A DNA stretch of 64,000 nucleotides from Rotaria socialis (taxonomy: Eukaryota > Rotifera > Eurotatoria > Philodinida > Philodinidae). The notes under the pieces are model-generated. The model saw nothing but the letters and a program-made list of their open reading frames with translations. It was not told where the DNA came from and did no database searches. A program made the position numbers and the translations under genes. The stretch's first letter is position 1. Each line of letters starts with the position of its first letter. The stretch covers positions 1 to 64,000 of the forward strand of contig CAJNYU010002368.1 in NCBI GenBank assembly GCA_905331475.1, in the 5' to 3' direction. Below are positions 48,852 through 60,830 of this stretch, piece by piece.

Positions 48852-50966
48852 GTCTAAACCTGCTCTGATTTCTTGCTAATATATTGAGATATGGAAACTG
48901 GCCATTTATAAGTAAAAGTTCTGTTACATATTCACTTTGAAATATTCAAGTTTATTTGACAACAAGTCACAATCATAATTGTCTGTACTACGAAAAATGA
49001 TTTTTTCCTCCTTCAGTGAAATAGTCTCCTAATTAAGAAATTAAGAAAAATGATTGTCAGTAGGTACTCTAATTTCATGTTTTTCTACTTTCTTTCCTTT
49101 CACTGTAAATTTTATTTTATATCACTTAGGTTATATATTATTATAACAGTACGACAAAAGTGCTAGTACGAACATTGAGTTCTTGCAAAGGGATCACTGA
49201 AGTTTAAAGCTATTTATCTGTTTCGAGGGCAAAACACAATTAGAATCCATCGGATCCGGACCCAATGGGTTCAAACCACAAAAAAAACAATAAATTAGAT
49301 TATAACAGTGGCGACGTGATCGTTAGAAAATTGAACAGATATGAAAAGTTTTTTTCCTTTGGTAGCGGCTTTTTTTTATGAAAAACAACAGATTTCTGAT
49401 TGTTTGCTTCTTTTTTGTTTACATTGGACAGTAAAGTTCCATAAATAAATATCATCGAGAAAAAGCAATATGGATTAACAAGAAGAAAGATGTACACAAA
49501 AGCAATTGTTTTTCAACAGCACAATCTTCTATTAGCTAACTATGTTTCGACAAATATTTTCGATTGACAAACACATTACATAAATGCAAAAGAACTTCTT
49601 GATTATTCTAACGTAGAAGGCTTTCAGATCTAAAGTGGAATCATTGTTAAATGAAATTGATAATGTGTGTTCAAAAAACGTTTTTCATTACAGGCTGTTA
49701 TGGCTTTGTTGATTTGGAAACCGTAGCTGTTCAGATGTAAAAAATATCTGATAAATTTGTTGAAGCAATACATTCGACTTATGATGATGGCTATAATTGT
49801 AGTCATTCATTTTTCGTAAATAATTAGTAGATGCATGCTTTATGTTCGTTTTCCGATCTCGTTACTCGTAAAAATAATAAAAGTTCAAATTATTGAGCGA
49901 ATGAAATGTCACAGTTCGACTACTACGACCATACCGCCACTAGCTTAGGATCCAAAAGGTTACATTGACAAAGTCCGGATTCAATTCTTGGTCCAACAAA
50001 TTTTATTATTATCTATTCGATGATATTTTAGCGCAACTAAAGCAAGCATTTGTATTGAATCAGCATATGCGAAAGTTGTTATGAGAGGGGGAAAATAGTA
50101 ATTCTAATTACGCATCAGTTTCTTTCCTATTTGACATTTTTCTTCGCATGTTAAGATTTTATTTTTAACCAAGATAATTGATTAGTCTTTTATTTATAGA
50201 ATGTTCGTAACAGAGGATTTTCTGTGTAACAGATCTATTATGAAAAAATGAAAAATAAAATGTCCTATTTTTTTGTTTTTCGCAAGTAAAATTTTTTATG
50301 ACATGAATGTTATGATGATTTACAACTATTTCTATTTAAATCCATATAGACAGCTACTGAATGAATAAAAACATTGTATCTGCCCTTTTTCTTTGAAAAG
50401 GATTTATCTCACTTGATGAGTCTTTCGTTGAAAAGAATTCATATTAGGGAAAATGTTCAGAAAGGACTTGAAGTAAACAAGTCAGTATTGAAACGCATGT
50501 ATGTATATGGTCTTTTCTTTTAATCAAAAAGAGTTGCGATTTTTCTTGTTTTTCTTTCCACATAGATATGATTTAGAATAATTGATTCGTTATAATTTCA
50601 ATAATTTCAAAATGAGTATCAAGCGATTTTCTTAAGTATCCTTATTTCTATTCAAGAAATATATTCAGCTCAAAGAGTGTTTATTGATGTAGTAGATAGA
50701 TGCTAAATATGAAGAAATATTGCTATGAAATGCAAGTAAAATTAATGAGATAATTGTAGAATGATTAACTAGTTGATTTTAATTTTACAAATATTAATTT
50801 GACGTGACGAGATTTTACTGATAAAATAGTAAAGTATTATAGTTAATCCAAAATTGAAAGAATTCTCTAGAATTATTATTCTTTGAAAACAATGTAGCTT
50901 AAGAGTACTATACATAAAACTGAACTGAATGATATCTATTTGATGTTATTTGTTATTACATTACAG
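48852..50966. other. AT-rich spacer with a tRNA-like patch
   Basis: 2.1 kb. Apart from the candidate tRNA-derived stretch at 49927-49994 nothing coding is recognised. Confidence 0.45.
49927..49994 (+). ncRNA. Degenerate tRNA-like sequence (pol III A/B boxes), possible SINE head
   Basis: TAGCTTAGG at 49941 fits the A box (TRGCNNAG), and GGATTCAATTC about 35 nt later fits a T-loop/B box (TTCRANY). A weak T stem (CCGGA/CTTGG) is present, but the acceptor stem does not pair, so it is not a working tRNA. An A/T-rich tail follows. More likely a tRNA-derived SINE relic or tRNA pseudogene than a gene. Confidence 0.3.
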
Positions 50967-51060
50967 AGTGATGGCGCGGGTGAAAAAACGATTTCTCTCT
51001 TTCACACCTGCGTACACCAGCTATCCTATGAGTATGCCAGTTGTCGACTCTGAAAACAAA
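50967..51060 (+). CDS. Candidate first exon of an unidentified gene
   Basis: A GC-richer patch bounded by TTACAG (acceptor-like, ending 50966) and a GTAACT donor at 51061. The ATG at 50971 opens MARVKKRFLSFTPAYTSYPM and SMPVVDSENK, 30 codons in phase 0. Read through, the frame stops at 51087. Composition is unlike the flanks. Downstream exons are not certain; weak phase-compatible candidates lie 8.5 kb away beside the assembly gap. Could also be chance. Confidence 0.25.
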
Positions 51061-51520
51061 GTAACTATGAACAGATCAGAGCCATAGTTTACGATGGATG
51101 AGAGATATTACTGAATCATCTTGAAGACGCGTGATAAATAGATTGAAAATATTTATTTTTGTGTCTTTCATCATTTGTGTTCGTTATTGTTACTATATCT
51201 ACAATATCTATGGCGGGAGATAGAGAGAAAGTTACAGTAAAGAGCCAGACATCTTTGTTTTTCTTTTCGTGACTTCTATGTCTCTTCATCTCATAATTTT
51301 TATCTTAGTTCAATAGTAGTTGATGTGATAGCGCATAAAATTCGCTACAACCCGCATACTAAATGACTAGTTTTTTCGCTTGTTTGATATTGATTGTAGT
51401 TCAAATTTCTACTGCTATATTTCACTAAGTATCTTAGAATCATTTTGTAGGCACCAATGTACTCATTAGGAATTTTTTTATTGTGTGACAGATACCGTTA
51501 ATAATATTTGCAACTAACGA
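51061..51520. other. Spacer left of the foldback element
   Basis: 460 bp of AT-rich DNA, nothing recognised. Confidence 0.4.
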
Positions 51521-52030
51521 GGGAACGTTTTCAAATGTGAAATCGTTTTTGAGTCCGAACTCTGTGCATAGGGTAGACTGCAGTGAGGTATGAAAAATCT
51601 CAAAAGTACAAGTGCCCATAGACCTTCTGTCCAGAGTCATAGGCATTTTAGTGGAATTTTAGTCTATGGCATGGTATANTTCTAGAGATATTTAAGTCCC
51701 AAAAAGCAGTCATATCCTACGAAAGGTGCTAAAATTTTGTGTGTTTTGGGACTTAAATATCTCTAGAAGAAAACACTCTTCTGAGGTGAAATTTTCAGGG
51801 CATTCTACTTACAAATAGATCAATCTATGGACAAAATCTCAGGTCAAAATACCGTCATTCGATTTGCTGGTATATACCATGCCATAGACTAAAATTCCAC
51901 TAAAATGCCTATGACTCTGGACAGAAGGTCTATGGGCACCTGTACTTTTGAGATTTTTCATACCTCACTGTAGTCTACCCGATGCACAGAGTTCGGACTC
52001 AAAAACGATTTCACATTTGAAAACGTTCCC
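51521..52030. mobile_element. Foldback-type element, 510 bp, nested inverted repeats
   Basis: Outer arms of exactly 158 bp (51521-51678 and 51873-52030) are nearly identical inverted copies, starting GGGAACGTTTTCAAATGTGA. An inner pair of perfect 25-bp arms (51680-51704 and 51744-51768, starting TTCTAGAGATATTTAAG) is nested inside. The total could fold into a two-tier cruciform. One unresolved base (51679) sits at the junction of outer and inner arms. No coding capacity. A 3-bp ACG may flank both sides but is too short to prove a duplication. The high arm identity suggests recent origin or gene conversion between arms. Confidence 0.85.
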
Positions 52031-55000
52031 ACGTAAGCACAATATGTGTCCCCCCCCCTCTGCATGAGATATCATTCTTTCTATTACAATAAAACTAAAA
52101 TATTTGCATAAAAAAAAGAACGATCACACAATCTATTAATTAAAAATTATTGTATTTATAAAAAATAGTACAGAACAATTAAGAATATTCGCTGTTTGCA
52201 ATTTCATCGAAAATAATCAGTGTGCTTTATTAAAAAGCTACTCTCACACTTGCAGCTATAAAAGTAAAACAAGTGAGACAGAAAGAAAATATGCATGTCA
52301 TAATACAAACAAACAACCTTCGTCATATCTTATCTTATCCTAATTAAATCTGCTTATTATTAATACCCTTTACTTACTAATTTATTTTATGTTTATCAAT
52401 TTAGTATATTAACTTAGTTAATAAATATTTGTACGGTAAAGAAAATTTGATTACTGAGAAAATTAATTATACACAACATTTAATCTTTTTTTTATCAAAC
52501 ATTAAACTTATTTAGCGTGCAGAGATCATTCATACTTGATAAACCAATAGTGGACATGCACAAGAAAATGGAAAAGATGAAGAATAACTTTTGATATATG
52601 AAAATTATATTCAGAAAAAATATATTCTATCTTGGATATCATGAATGTTTATATTAGGAGATTTTTCTCGAAGAATGTTTTTGATGTTTTATCCTTTATT
52701 TATAATTTTGATTTATTTATATTTATTAGCTCATTTAAGATATTAGAAATAATTAAATGCATGATAGAACTCAGTTAACAATAACGCATTATAGCTCATT
52801 AAAAGTAGTAAACCATGCATATGATCGCATCACTAGTCCTTTCTGTACTCTTAATAAATATTTGTATCATTCAATAGAATTGTAAAATTCAATTTGTAAG
52901 AATAGGTTTTGAATTTTTCAGCATGTTTTAATGATATTTATTTCAATAGAACGAGTAATATGCCATAATAAATTACTTCCTAGTATTCTCACGTTGATCA
53001 ACACATTTCCTCATAGTTTTCAACGTTACCAACCTGATACAGAATCATTTACAATATTAAAAAAGAAGAAACTGCACGCTCAATCAACATTATTAATTTG
53101 CCTTGTTTCTCCTTCTCTCCCTCTTGAATACACAATCGTGTTACGATAATATTAAGCTGTCTGCAATGCGTTGATTCAACATACATACATACATAAACTA
53201 GTCGACTCGAATCACAATGACGTCAAGTGCTGTTATCTAGTCATGAAATGAAAACTCTTCTAATCTATAAATGAAACCATTGGTATTGATATAGAAATAA
53301 AGAGAAGAGAGAATTGAAATAGGATTTTCGCCCCCTCACCCTCTCCTTCTCTCTTATATACTCCCACCGAAGCAGAATTCGTGACCGAATGAGATGTGCG
53401 TGTGTTGTCTCCGTTGATTAACATCATCTGCATGCAACTGTTTTTGGTCGGTGCAACTAAAATGAGCGATCTTCTCGTTCCTCTTTTATTCTTCTTCATA
53501 GATATTATACATGGGCGTGTGCATAGCATCGACAACTGATGACGACTGTAAACGATTGCGCGATGCAACGGATTCAATCGAAGAGAGAGAGAGAGACGAT
53601 GCCGTGTGTCTATGTGAGTAAGATGCTATCATCATTATAGTGCTCGCAGAGAGAACAAGGGAAATCTCTCTCATTTCCTTTTTTCTGTCTCTAAATTGTT
53701 TATAGAGTTGGAACGCACGAGCGCCTGTATACAACAAACAAGACTTAATGTATGTTTCCAAGATGTGTGTATGTCAAGAAGTAAAAAAGAAAAAGAACTT
53801 CTTCTTTTTTCTCTATCGTGATAGAAAGTCGATGCTGGAGGACACAATGGATTGCATATGAAAAGCAAAAAATATCTAGCTGAAGAACGTAAGTCTTGTA
53901 ATCAAAGGACAATCATTGATAACAAATCGGTTGAAAACGGCAAGTTCTTAGCCAGCTTATCGATATTATTTCACACAGGAAATATATGTGAGTGACAATT
54001 TTTTTCTTCTAACAAATCAACTGATAAAAACAGATAGATTTATATTTTTATTAGATTAATTTGATCTTGACTAATATGTCTCAGCTTTGTTTTTCATTGC
54101 CTTTGATTAAATGAAATCTATTATCAAATTAATTTAATTATGGTAATAAATAGCTAAAAACGAATTCATTATTTTATATAATTATATGAAAAAAAAAGGA
54201 ATGTATGAAGATTTCAATATTAAAATGATAAAAAAATTGATATGAACAAATGCTGTCGATATTATTTGTATATAGCTAGCATTCTGTATTGGATGACCTA
54301 TATACATAACATATGGTATCTTGTGCTTGCCATGTTTCTCTCGTATGGTGCCATTATCAGACATGTAGATGATAATAATGACGAAACAAGTAGCCTTAAG
54401 AAAAGATCAATATCCATTCTCTTTCATACACACTCTTTTTGATTTAAATGTCACATAGAATAAAGATGAAAATACCGTCACCATCATCACCTTTAATGCC
54501 AGTCGACATAGTCGCTGTTTCGCTAATTTTATTGACATAAATCTACTAGCTGTTGCCTGTTGTCATAGTGGTATCAATTACTCTCTGTGTATGCACAATC
54601 TTTTTATTTCAGTACACTTTATGTAAAATCCTAAGAAAGAAAGAAAAAAAGAAAAAAAAAACTAAGAGATGATGACGAGTTCGAACCGTATCAATATCAT
54701 TGATCATAGTAGTCAGTAAAGTGAAAGCTATCTTATATTTATGTCTACATACATTTTGATAATCATTTCTTTCGATGACCATCCATACCGAATACAACAA
54801 ATAAATCCATATATACCCATATAAAGATTTTTTCCTTTCCTTTTTTGTTCTCAATTCTTTTTTATCGCTGATTTCTTTTCTGTTTTTTGCTAGTCCTCAT
54901 CGATGAAAGCAAATAACCGAAAAAATGAAGAAAAGAGAGAACGAGAGAAGACGAGTTTGCCAACATAAATCACACTAGACGCATAAAAATCTTATTCTTT

Positions 55001-55167
55001 TCTCTCTCTCTCTCTTTCTTTTGTAAGCCTAGCATGCCGTGAACATAGCACATAGTCGATAGGAGAGACAGAGACAAGAAGAGAGGAGAGAGAACGACAA
55101 AGAGACAGAGAGAAAAAAGTGACATTGCACTACAAATACACACAACAACACTTTTTCTCTCGATAGA

Positions 55168-55171
55168 CATA

Positions 55172-55206
<35 letters not shown>
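55168..55206. repeat. (AT)n microsatellite
   Basis: About 19 AT units, interrupted once by a C. Confidence 0.9.
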
Positions 55207-56634
55207 CTGCAAAAAGTGCCTAATAATGAGGATGATGATAGGAACGTCATTCTTATATGTATTCAATGATCCACTTAACTTTTTTCATTATTTTTTTCAT
55301 CAATGAATAATATTTATTTCGTCATGATCAAAACGATAACACGTATGTTGAGTATCATTTTCTTTTGCTTTTTTTTACAGTTTAAAACCTCATAAATCCA
55401 AACATAGTTTTTTTTTGTAAGAAAAAAGTAAAAAAATGCATGTTGATAGTAACAATTTTGTAAGTTTCGATTTTTTTTCATTCTGTATATGAAATCTAAA
55501 ACACGTTTTTGGCAGTTCTTAGGTATATGAATCAGCTGGAGAAACCCAAAACAAATACATCCGAAACGAATAACAAAGAGGGAATCGAATATATAAAGAG
55601 TATTACCGATCAATATTTCTTAAGATCAATAAACGACTATGCAAGAAGGTAGTCATCACATCCTAAAAGAAGGCCAAAACAACAAAAAAGCGTTGTAGGT
55701 GATTAAAATATATAGTCGAGACATTTACTCAAAGGCTTAGAGAAAAACGACCATTTTATGAGTACCACCAACGTAGTTCTTGCTGTTGTTTTACAGAGAT
55801 AAAAAAGTCATATAATAAATCGTAAGCTTGCTATATTATTATTATTATGATTATTATTACTATTCTAGATATTAAAATAGATAAGCGTTGGGAATGCACG
55901 CCTGAAATTTTTCTCAAACCTTTGCTTTTATGTGAATAGGTGAGCAAAGTTTCAGGTGTATTAACCAACACATCCTCTGCATCCATAAATATATATTTAT
56001 CAACTTATTAAAGTAAGTGTGTCTCTAATACCACCTGTTTATGCATCAAGACCGATAATGCCAATAGCAGTACCACTTGAACAAATATGCGTGTCAATTA
56101 ACATATCTCTAGATCGAACGAACAGCAAAAGAAAGAGACAAAAGGCCAGATATCAATTCATCCCACATACTATTACTAACGATGTTATATATATATATCT
56201 AGATGCACGTACACATCTGTAGTTATTCTCGGAAATCTTTTCCCTTTGAGCAAGGACTAACGGAAAGGATAAAAAGAGAAAACATACTATGGTAAACCTT
56301 GATCAGAATACTCACAGATGATGAGGAAAAATGCTTCACTTATAAACAAAGTGAATCAGTAATCTGATCAGACAACACTTGAGACATCTTCTCCAGTCAT
56401 CTCTTTGTTTTATCTTATAAGGCAAAATCAATTGAATAATAAATGCTCAAATAGAATATATATATGTTACTGAGAAGAACATTTTTTATCAGATGAACGT
56501 GTGGCAAATTCTTTCTTTTTTTTTTATATATACAAGACGAACGTTATCCCTGTTGTACATATAAGGATCAATATCTACCATCGTTCTCCTATCTTATTGA
56601 TTACTACATCCGAATCGGATGCGCTCTTCCTCTT

Positions 56635-56661
56635 CCTCTCTCTCTCTCTCTCTCTCTCTCT
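56635..56661. repeat. (CT)n microsatellite
   Basis: About 13 tandem CT units within a longer pyrimidine run. Confidence 0.9.
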
Positions 56662-57394
56662 TTTTCTCTGTCTCTTGTCCTAATTCAATTAAAAGATAAG
56701 CAGATTCACTTGTGTCTTGTGCTCTACTGTACTATGTATGTGATTAGCTTGTTAGATTTTTTTCTGTATTCTTGATCATTCAACGTAATAATGTATAGGA
56801 AGTATTTTCTTGATCATTAATTATTTTATTTAAATTTTTGTCGTCTTTTTCTTTGCTACTATTCAAAGGAGCTAATAATGACATGAACACTTGTTCCTAT
56901 TAATTGATTGTACTAAATTACATGAAATTGATAAAAAACAAAAAAGAATAATTTTCTCTTAAAAATTGCTTCAACAAACAGTGCTTTAATCAATTGTCAA
57001 GCATCCTGTTCAGTGACGAGATCAATAAGACTGTCGTGAATGTCACTAGCAATATCCTCATGGTGAAAGAAAAATGAAAGACGAGATCTTCTAACAAGGT
57101 CTATTTAATTGTGTGATGACCTTCGACTGTGTAAATATACACATAACTAAAACTTTCTTAGTTATTCTTTGCATGCATATTTGATGAAATGTTTTTTTTT
57201 GATAAATATTTTACTAATATATTTTGTGTGAAAATCGCCACTATTCAAGATAACGATAATATTTTCTCTGTTTCGTATGAACTTTTGATTATTGTCTCTT
57301 TTCTTTATAGCACATTTTTAAAAAAACATTTTTTTTTCTTTTCCTTTTTATATTATTCTTTACATATGAAAATGACTTGGCATCGTCTTTTTTT

Positions 57395-57398
57395 CCCT

Positions 57399-57431
<33 letters not shown>
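57395..57431. repeat. (CCCT)n / (CT)n compound microsatellite
   Basis: CCCTCCCTCCCT followed by about 13 CT units, then GTGTGT. Confidence 0.9.
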
Positions 57432-57436
<5 letters not shown>

Positions 57437-58692
57437 CTTTCTATTGTAATCGAGATCTTTCTTGACAATCATTATCCGAACATGACCAATATTGACGCTT
57501 TGCCGACGCTTGGCTCCGTCTTTTTTTAGACGTCAATCTCTATTTCTTTCTGTGTTTTATTTGAACAAAAAAAGGGTCGAGAAATGGAGAGATATTTGCC
57601 TACTTTTAATTATTCGCCGACAAGTAGAGAGAGCAATGTCAACAATGCAAGTCTCACAATTCTTTTAATGGTGCCTACCTAATAAATATGCTCAATCGAT
57701 TCAATAGTGATCAAGCGAGGTCAAAATCATGCAGGAAACGGATGCTCTATAGCACATGGAGACTACTGACAAACAAAACAAAACAAAAGTACAAATCATT
57801 TTGAAGTTTTGATTTTTTTCTAGTGTTTGCTTATTGATGTAAATCTGAATTATTGTAAAAAAACTGAATGACATCTGTCTTTTTATTTGTAAAATTGTCA
57901 TCATGTATTTTTTTATTGTTAAACAGATGTTTTATTTCAAATGAAATAAAAATGCTTCACTCTATTCCATATGACATGAAAGGAAGACTTTAGTTTTGAT
58001 AAGTTTTTCAAATCTATTTGTGCTTTATTAGTACACAAAGGTATGGAAACATATTAGCGTGCACGTTGAAAATTTGATCAAAATAAGCAATTTTTTATTC
58101 AAGAATACGTTTTTTATCTCAACTGTTCTCAGCTACTATAACAGAATTTGAATGATATGTATCAACAATTTAGTTTGAAGAATATTGTTTTTATAGATTA
58201 ACTTAAATTGGTCAGATTTTCTCTGAAAATCTACGAAATACGTACTTCATAAATTCATATTTTAAGTTTAACTTGACAGTTTTATCTATAAACATTACTA
58301 AACTTATAAACTGATGAAGATAATTGTTCTTTTTATCACAGTTTAATCGAAATTAGAAATTAAATTTTCAGCTTCAATGCACATGAATAGAATATCTTAC
58401 TACATTTCTTCATCTTTTTTTACGTTTCATAAAGTCTTACTGACACCATATACAACTACAAGTTGAAACAACTTTAAATAAAAATGAGCTTTAACTAATT
58501 TGACATCAGTGTTTGCTGATCAATTTCAAATGGGGTAGGCTCATATCGAGTTGTTTCAATAGCATGCGATAGATCTCAATAGTTTTTTAAAATTATTTTC
58601 AAATGAAATCATATTCTAACTACATTACATTTTGCTAAAGATCAACATTGTTTAGATACTCATGAGAAAAGAATTGCTACGCACCAATTCAC

Positions 58693-58830
58693 CTGGAAAT
58701 CGAAACTATGCACATGTTGTAGGTCTTGATAACGTCTTAGTTTCTTGAAGATAGTTCGTGCATGTTCTAATTCATTTCTATCAATATAATTAACGATTTG
58801 AGCTGTTTTTTGGCATAATACTATGGTTAA
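58693..58830 (-). CDS. Candidate internal exon of an unidentified gene
   Basis: 138 nt between a CTGGCAG acceptor and a CAG/GTGAAT donor, open in phase 0 at both ends, 46 codons: LTIVLCQKTAQIVNYIDRNE, LEHARTIFKKLRRYQDLQHV, HSFDFQ. It is amphipathic and looks helical, like an alpha-solenoid piece. A second open patch follows on the same strand at about 58505-58580, ending in a stop in two alternative frames (one reads AIETTRYEPTPFEIDQQTLM). Family not recognised; neighbouring exons upstream not found. May be a real exon or a gene relic. Confidence 0.35.
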
Positions 58831-59514
58831 CTGCCAGTACAATTGAAGAATCAAATTTCAATTTGAAACTTGCCAAAGAGGAAAATCTCAGCAATATTAA
58901 TTTATTCTGAAGATTTTGAGTCTTTTTTTTTATTTCTTTGATTCTACAATATGAAACGTAAATTTTTGGTGTTGTAATCGCTACGCAAAAAACGTTTTTT
59001 GGGTAGTATTGAACAGAAAAAAGAAAGTAAAAAACCAGAGATTTCCCTAACAAAACAGTTTTAGTAATACTTTGTCTCGATAGAAAGTTTCAAATTGTTA
59101 TTCAAAGCTTAACTTTACCTATGACCCTGTTAAAGATTTTCAAACTCTGCTAAAAATGTCTATTAAAATTTGAATTTTTTGAAACAACTAAGTGAAGAGC
59201 TCATTGGGATTGTACCTTTACTAATAACAAACTGGATAAATTAATCATTCTATTTTGAACGTATTGATAGATGTATAGTTTTTGAATTTATACAGCAATA
59301 TTTCTCGAACAAAAACAAGTGAATTTCAATCCCAGACGTAATTTATCTCGATTTGAATAGTGGAAAGCAATTTTTTTTGAATTCTCTCTTCAACTATCGA
59401 AATAAAACAAGATGATTTTGTTAAGAAAAATTCTAGTTAAAATGTCTTTTAAAATTAATACTTAGGAAAGATTTCATTTTCCAGACACAATAGTCAAAAG
59501 TTTTAATTTTTCAG
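58831..59514. other. AT-rich spacer
   Basis: 680 bp, no supported feature. Confidence 0.4.
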
Positions 59515-60361
59515 GTAGACATTCATTTCGAGAGGGTCTGTATCTGGTAGAAATGTTCGTACAGCTCCAATCTAATTTGAACAATTCATACAAAATTAAG
59601 ATCGGAGAGATATTATGTTTTCTATTTGGAGACAATAGAATGTTTTCGTTCTGTCAAAGTTTTCAAGGGATTATACTTTGAAGTAAAATTATTTAGAATC
59701 ACTCTTGTTTTTTCGATCTAGAAGGAGAAAAAAAGTAAAATTCGTTTTCAACGACACAAAATACTATTTTACAATGAGTGTTTTTTTCCATCGCTCTAGT
59801 CCTTTTTGGGTAACTCTTATAAAATTAATCCTAGCAAAAATAAACAATTACTTTTGTTAGTAGAATGGTTTGTTCGATATTTTTATTTTGTTTTTTATTA
59901 AAATGCAAAATAATGTAACATAGATCAAAGAATAGTACTGATTCGAAAACATAGCGAGCGTCTATTAAACGTTTTTAATTCGGTTGAACGTTGTACTTCT
60001 CAGGGACGAAGACAAAGAACTAGACCAGTATGATTTATCATGATTTCAATTTATTATAGAAGACAGCCAGGGATCCCGATATNNNNNNNNNNNNNNNNNN
60101 NNNNNNNNNNNNNNNNNNNNNNNNNNNNNNNNNNNNNNNNNNNNNNNNNNNNNNNNNNNNNNNNNNNNNNNNNNNNNNNNNNNNNNNNNNNNNNNNNNNN
60201 NNNNNNNNNNNNNNNNNNNNNNNNNNNNNNNNNNNNNNNNNNNNNNNNNNNNNNNNNNNNNNNNNNNNNNNNNNNNNNNNNNNNNNNNNNNNNNNNNNNN
60301 NNNNNNNNNNNNNNNNNNNTTCTTGAATCTGATCAATTGAAACAGAAAGATGATGAGTTTT
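59515..60361 (+). CDS. Possible short exons flanking the assembly gap
   Basis: Three GT/AG-bounded pieces are phase-compatible: 59515-59546 (VDIHFERVCI, after TTTTTCAG), 60004-60027 (DEDKELD, after TTCTCAG) and from about 60059 into the gap (RQPGIPI, after TTATTATAG). On the far side of the gap LESDQLKQKDDEF ends at a TGA at 60361. Joined, they would give an acidic, soluble peptide. The pieces are very short, so this is a hypothesis only; no family recognised. Confidence 0.15.
60083..60319. other. Assembly gap (237 N)
   Basis: Run of N. The true length may differ from 237. It may hide a repeat or exon sequence. Confidence 0.99.
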
Positions 60362-60830
60362 GAAAAACTTTTTTAAATATTACTTTTTATACATATGTTG
60401 TTTTTACTTATTTTTAATTAAAATGAACTTAGATCATCTAAGTTAGATGATGATATTATAAATCAAGGATTTGCTTTTTGACGTATACTGTCTGCCAAAA
60501 AAAATACAGTTTCTGCCAAAACTTAGCCCCCCTCACTTCCAAAAGTAATCGGGAACCATGAAGACAGCATTCAGAATCTTCAACTTTACACATTTTCGAT
60601 CTAGTCATCTTTGGATTTTTCAATATTTTTCAAAGAACAACTTTTCAACATTCTTCGTCAATAAAACGATTAATATTTACATATTCAGTTCGATATCATT
60701 GTTACAAGCAATAAAACCTTTATTTTTCAAATGTGAAATCTTTATAACGCTCTATATACAATAAACAGTAAAAAACGGAAAATAAATTATTGGCTTCTGC
60801 ACACAAAAATAAAGAATTCTGAAGAGAATC
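60362..60830. other. Spacer between the gap and the bZIP gene
   Basis: 470 bp of AT-rich DNA. A 68-codon plus-strand frame at 60558-60764 is Phe/Ile-rich and not believed. Confidence 0.4.

Larger units (their letters stand above)
52031..58692. other. Gene-poor region rich in microsatellites and purine/pyrimidine tracts
   Basis: 6.7 kb. A C9 run lies near 52050. Between 53.3 and 57.5 kb there are many GA/CT tracts, an (AT)n tract, and strand-asymmetric purine-rich stretches, with GC content slightly higher than neighbouring spacers. Minus-strand frames at 53260-53577 and 54970-55266 read through these tracts and are not believed. It could be a large intron or regulatory region, but no exon chain is certain. 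Confidence 0.45.

Noticed and set aside
49240-49290. Second B-box-like patch (GGGTTCAAACCAC)
   Set aside because: No A box at the expected distance and no stem pairing; chance match to a short motif.
55905-55965. Small hairpin (AAACCTTTGCT ... AGCAAAGTTT)
   Set aside because: Stem of about ten pairs only; too short and imperfect to call a structural RNA or miRNA precursor.
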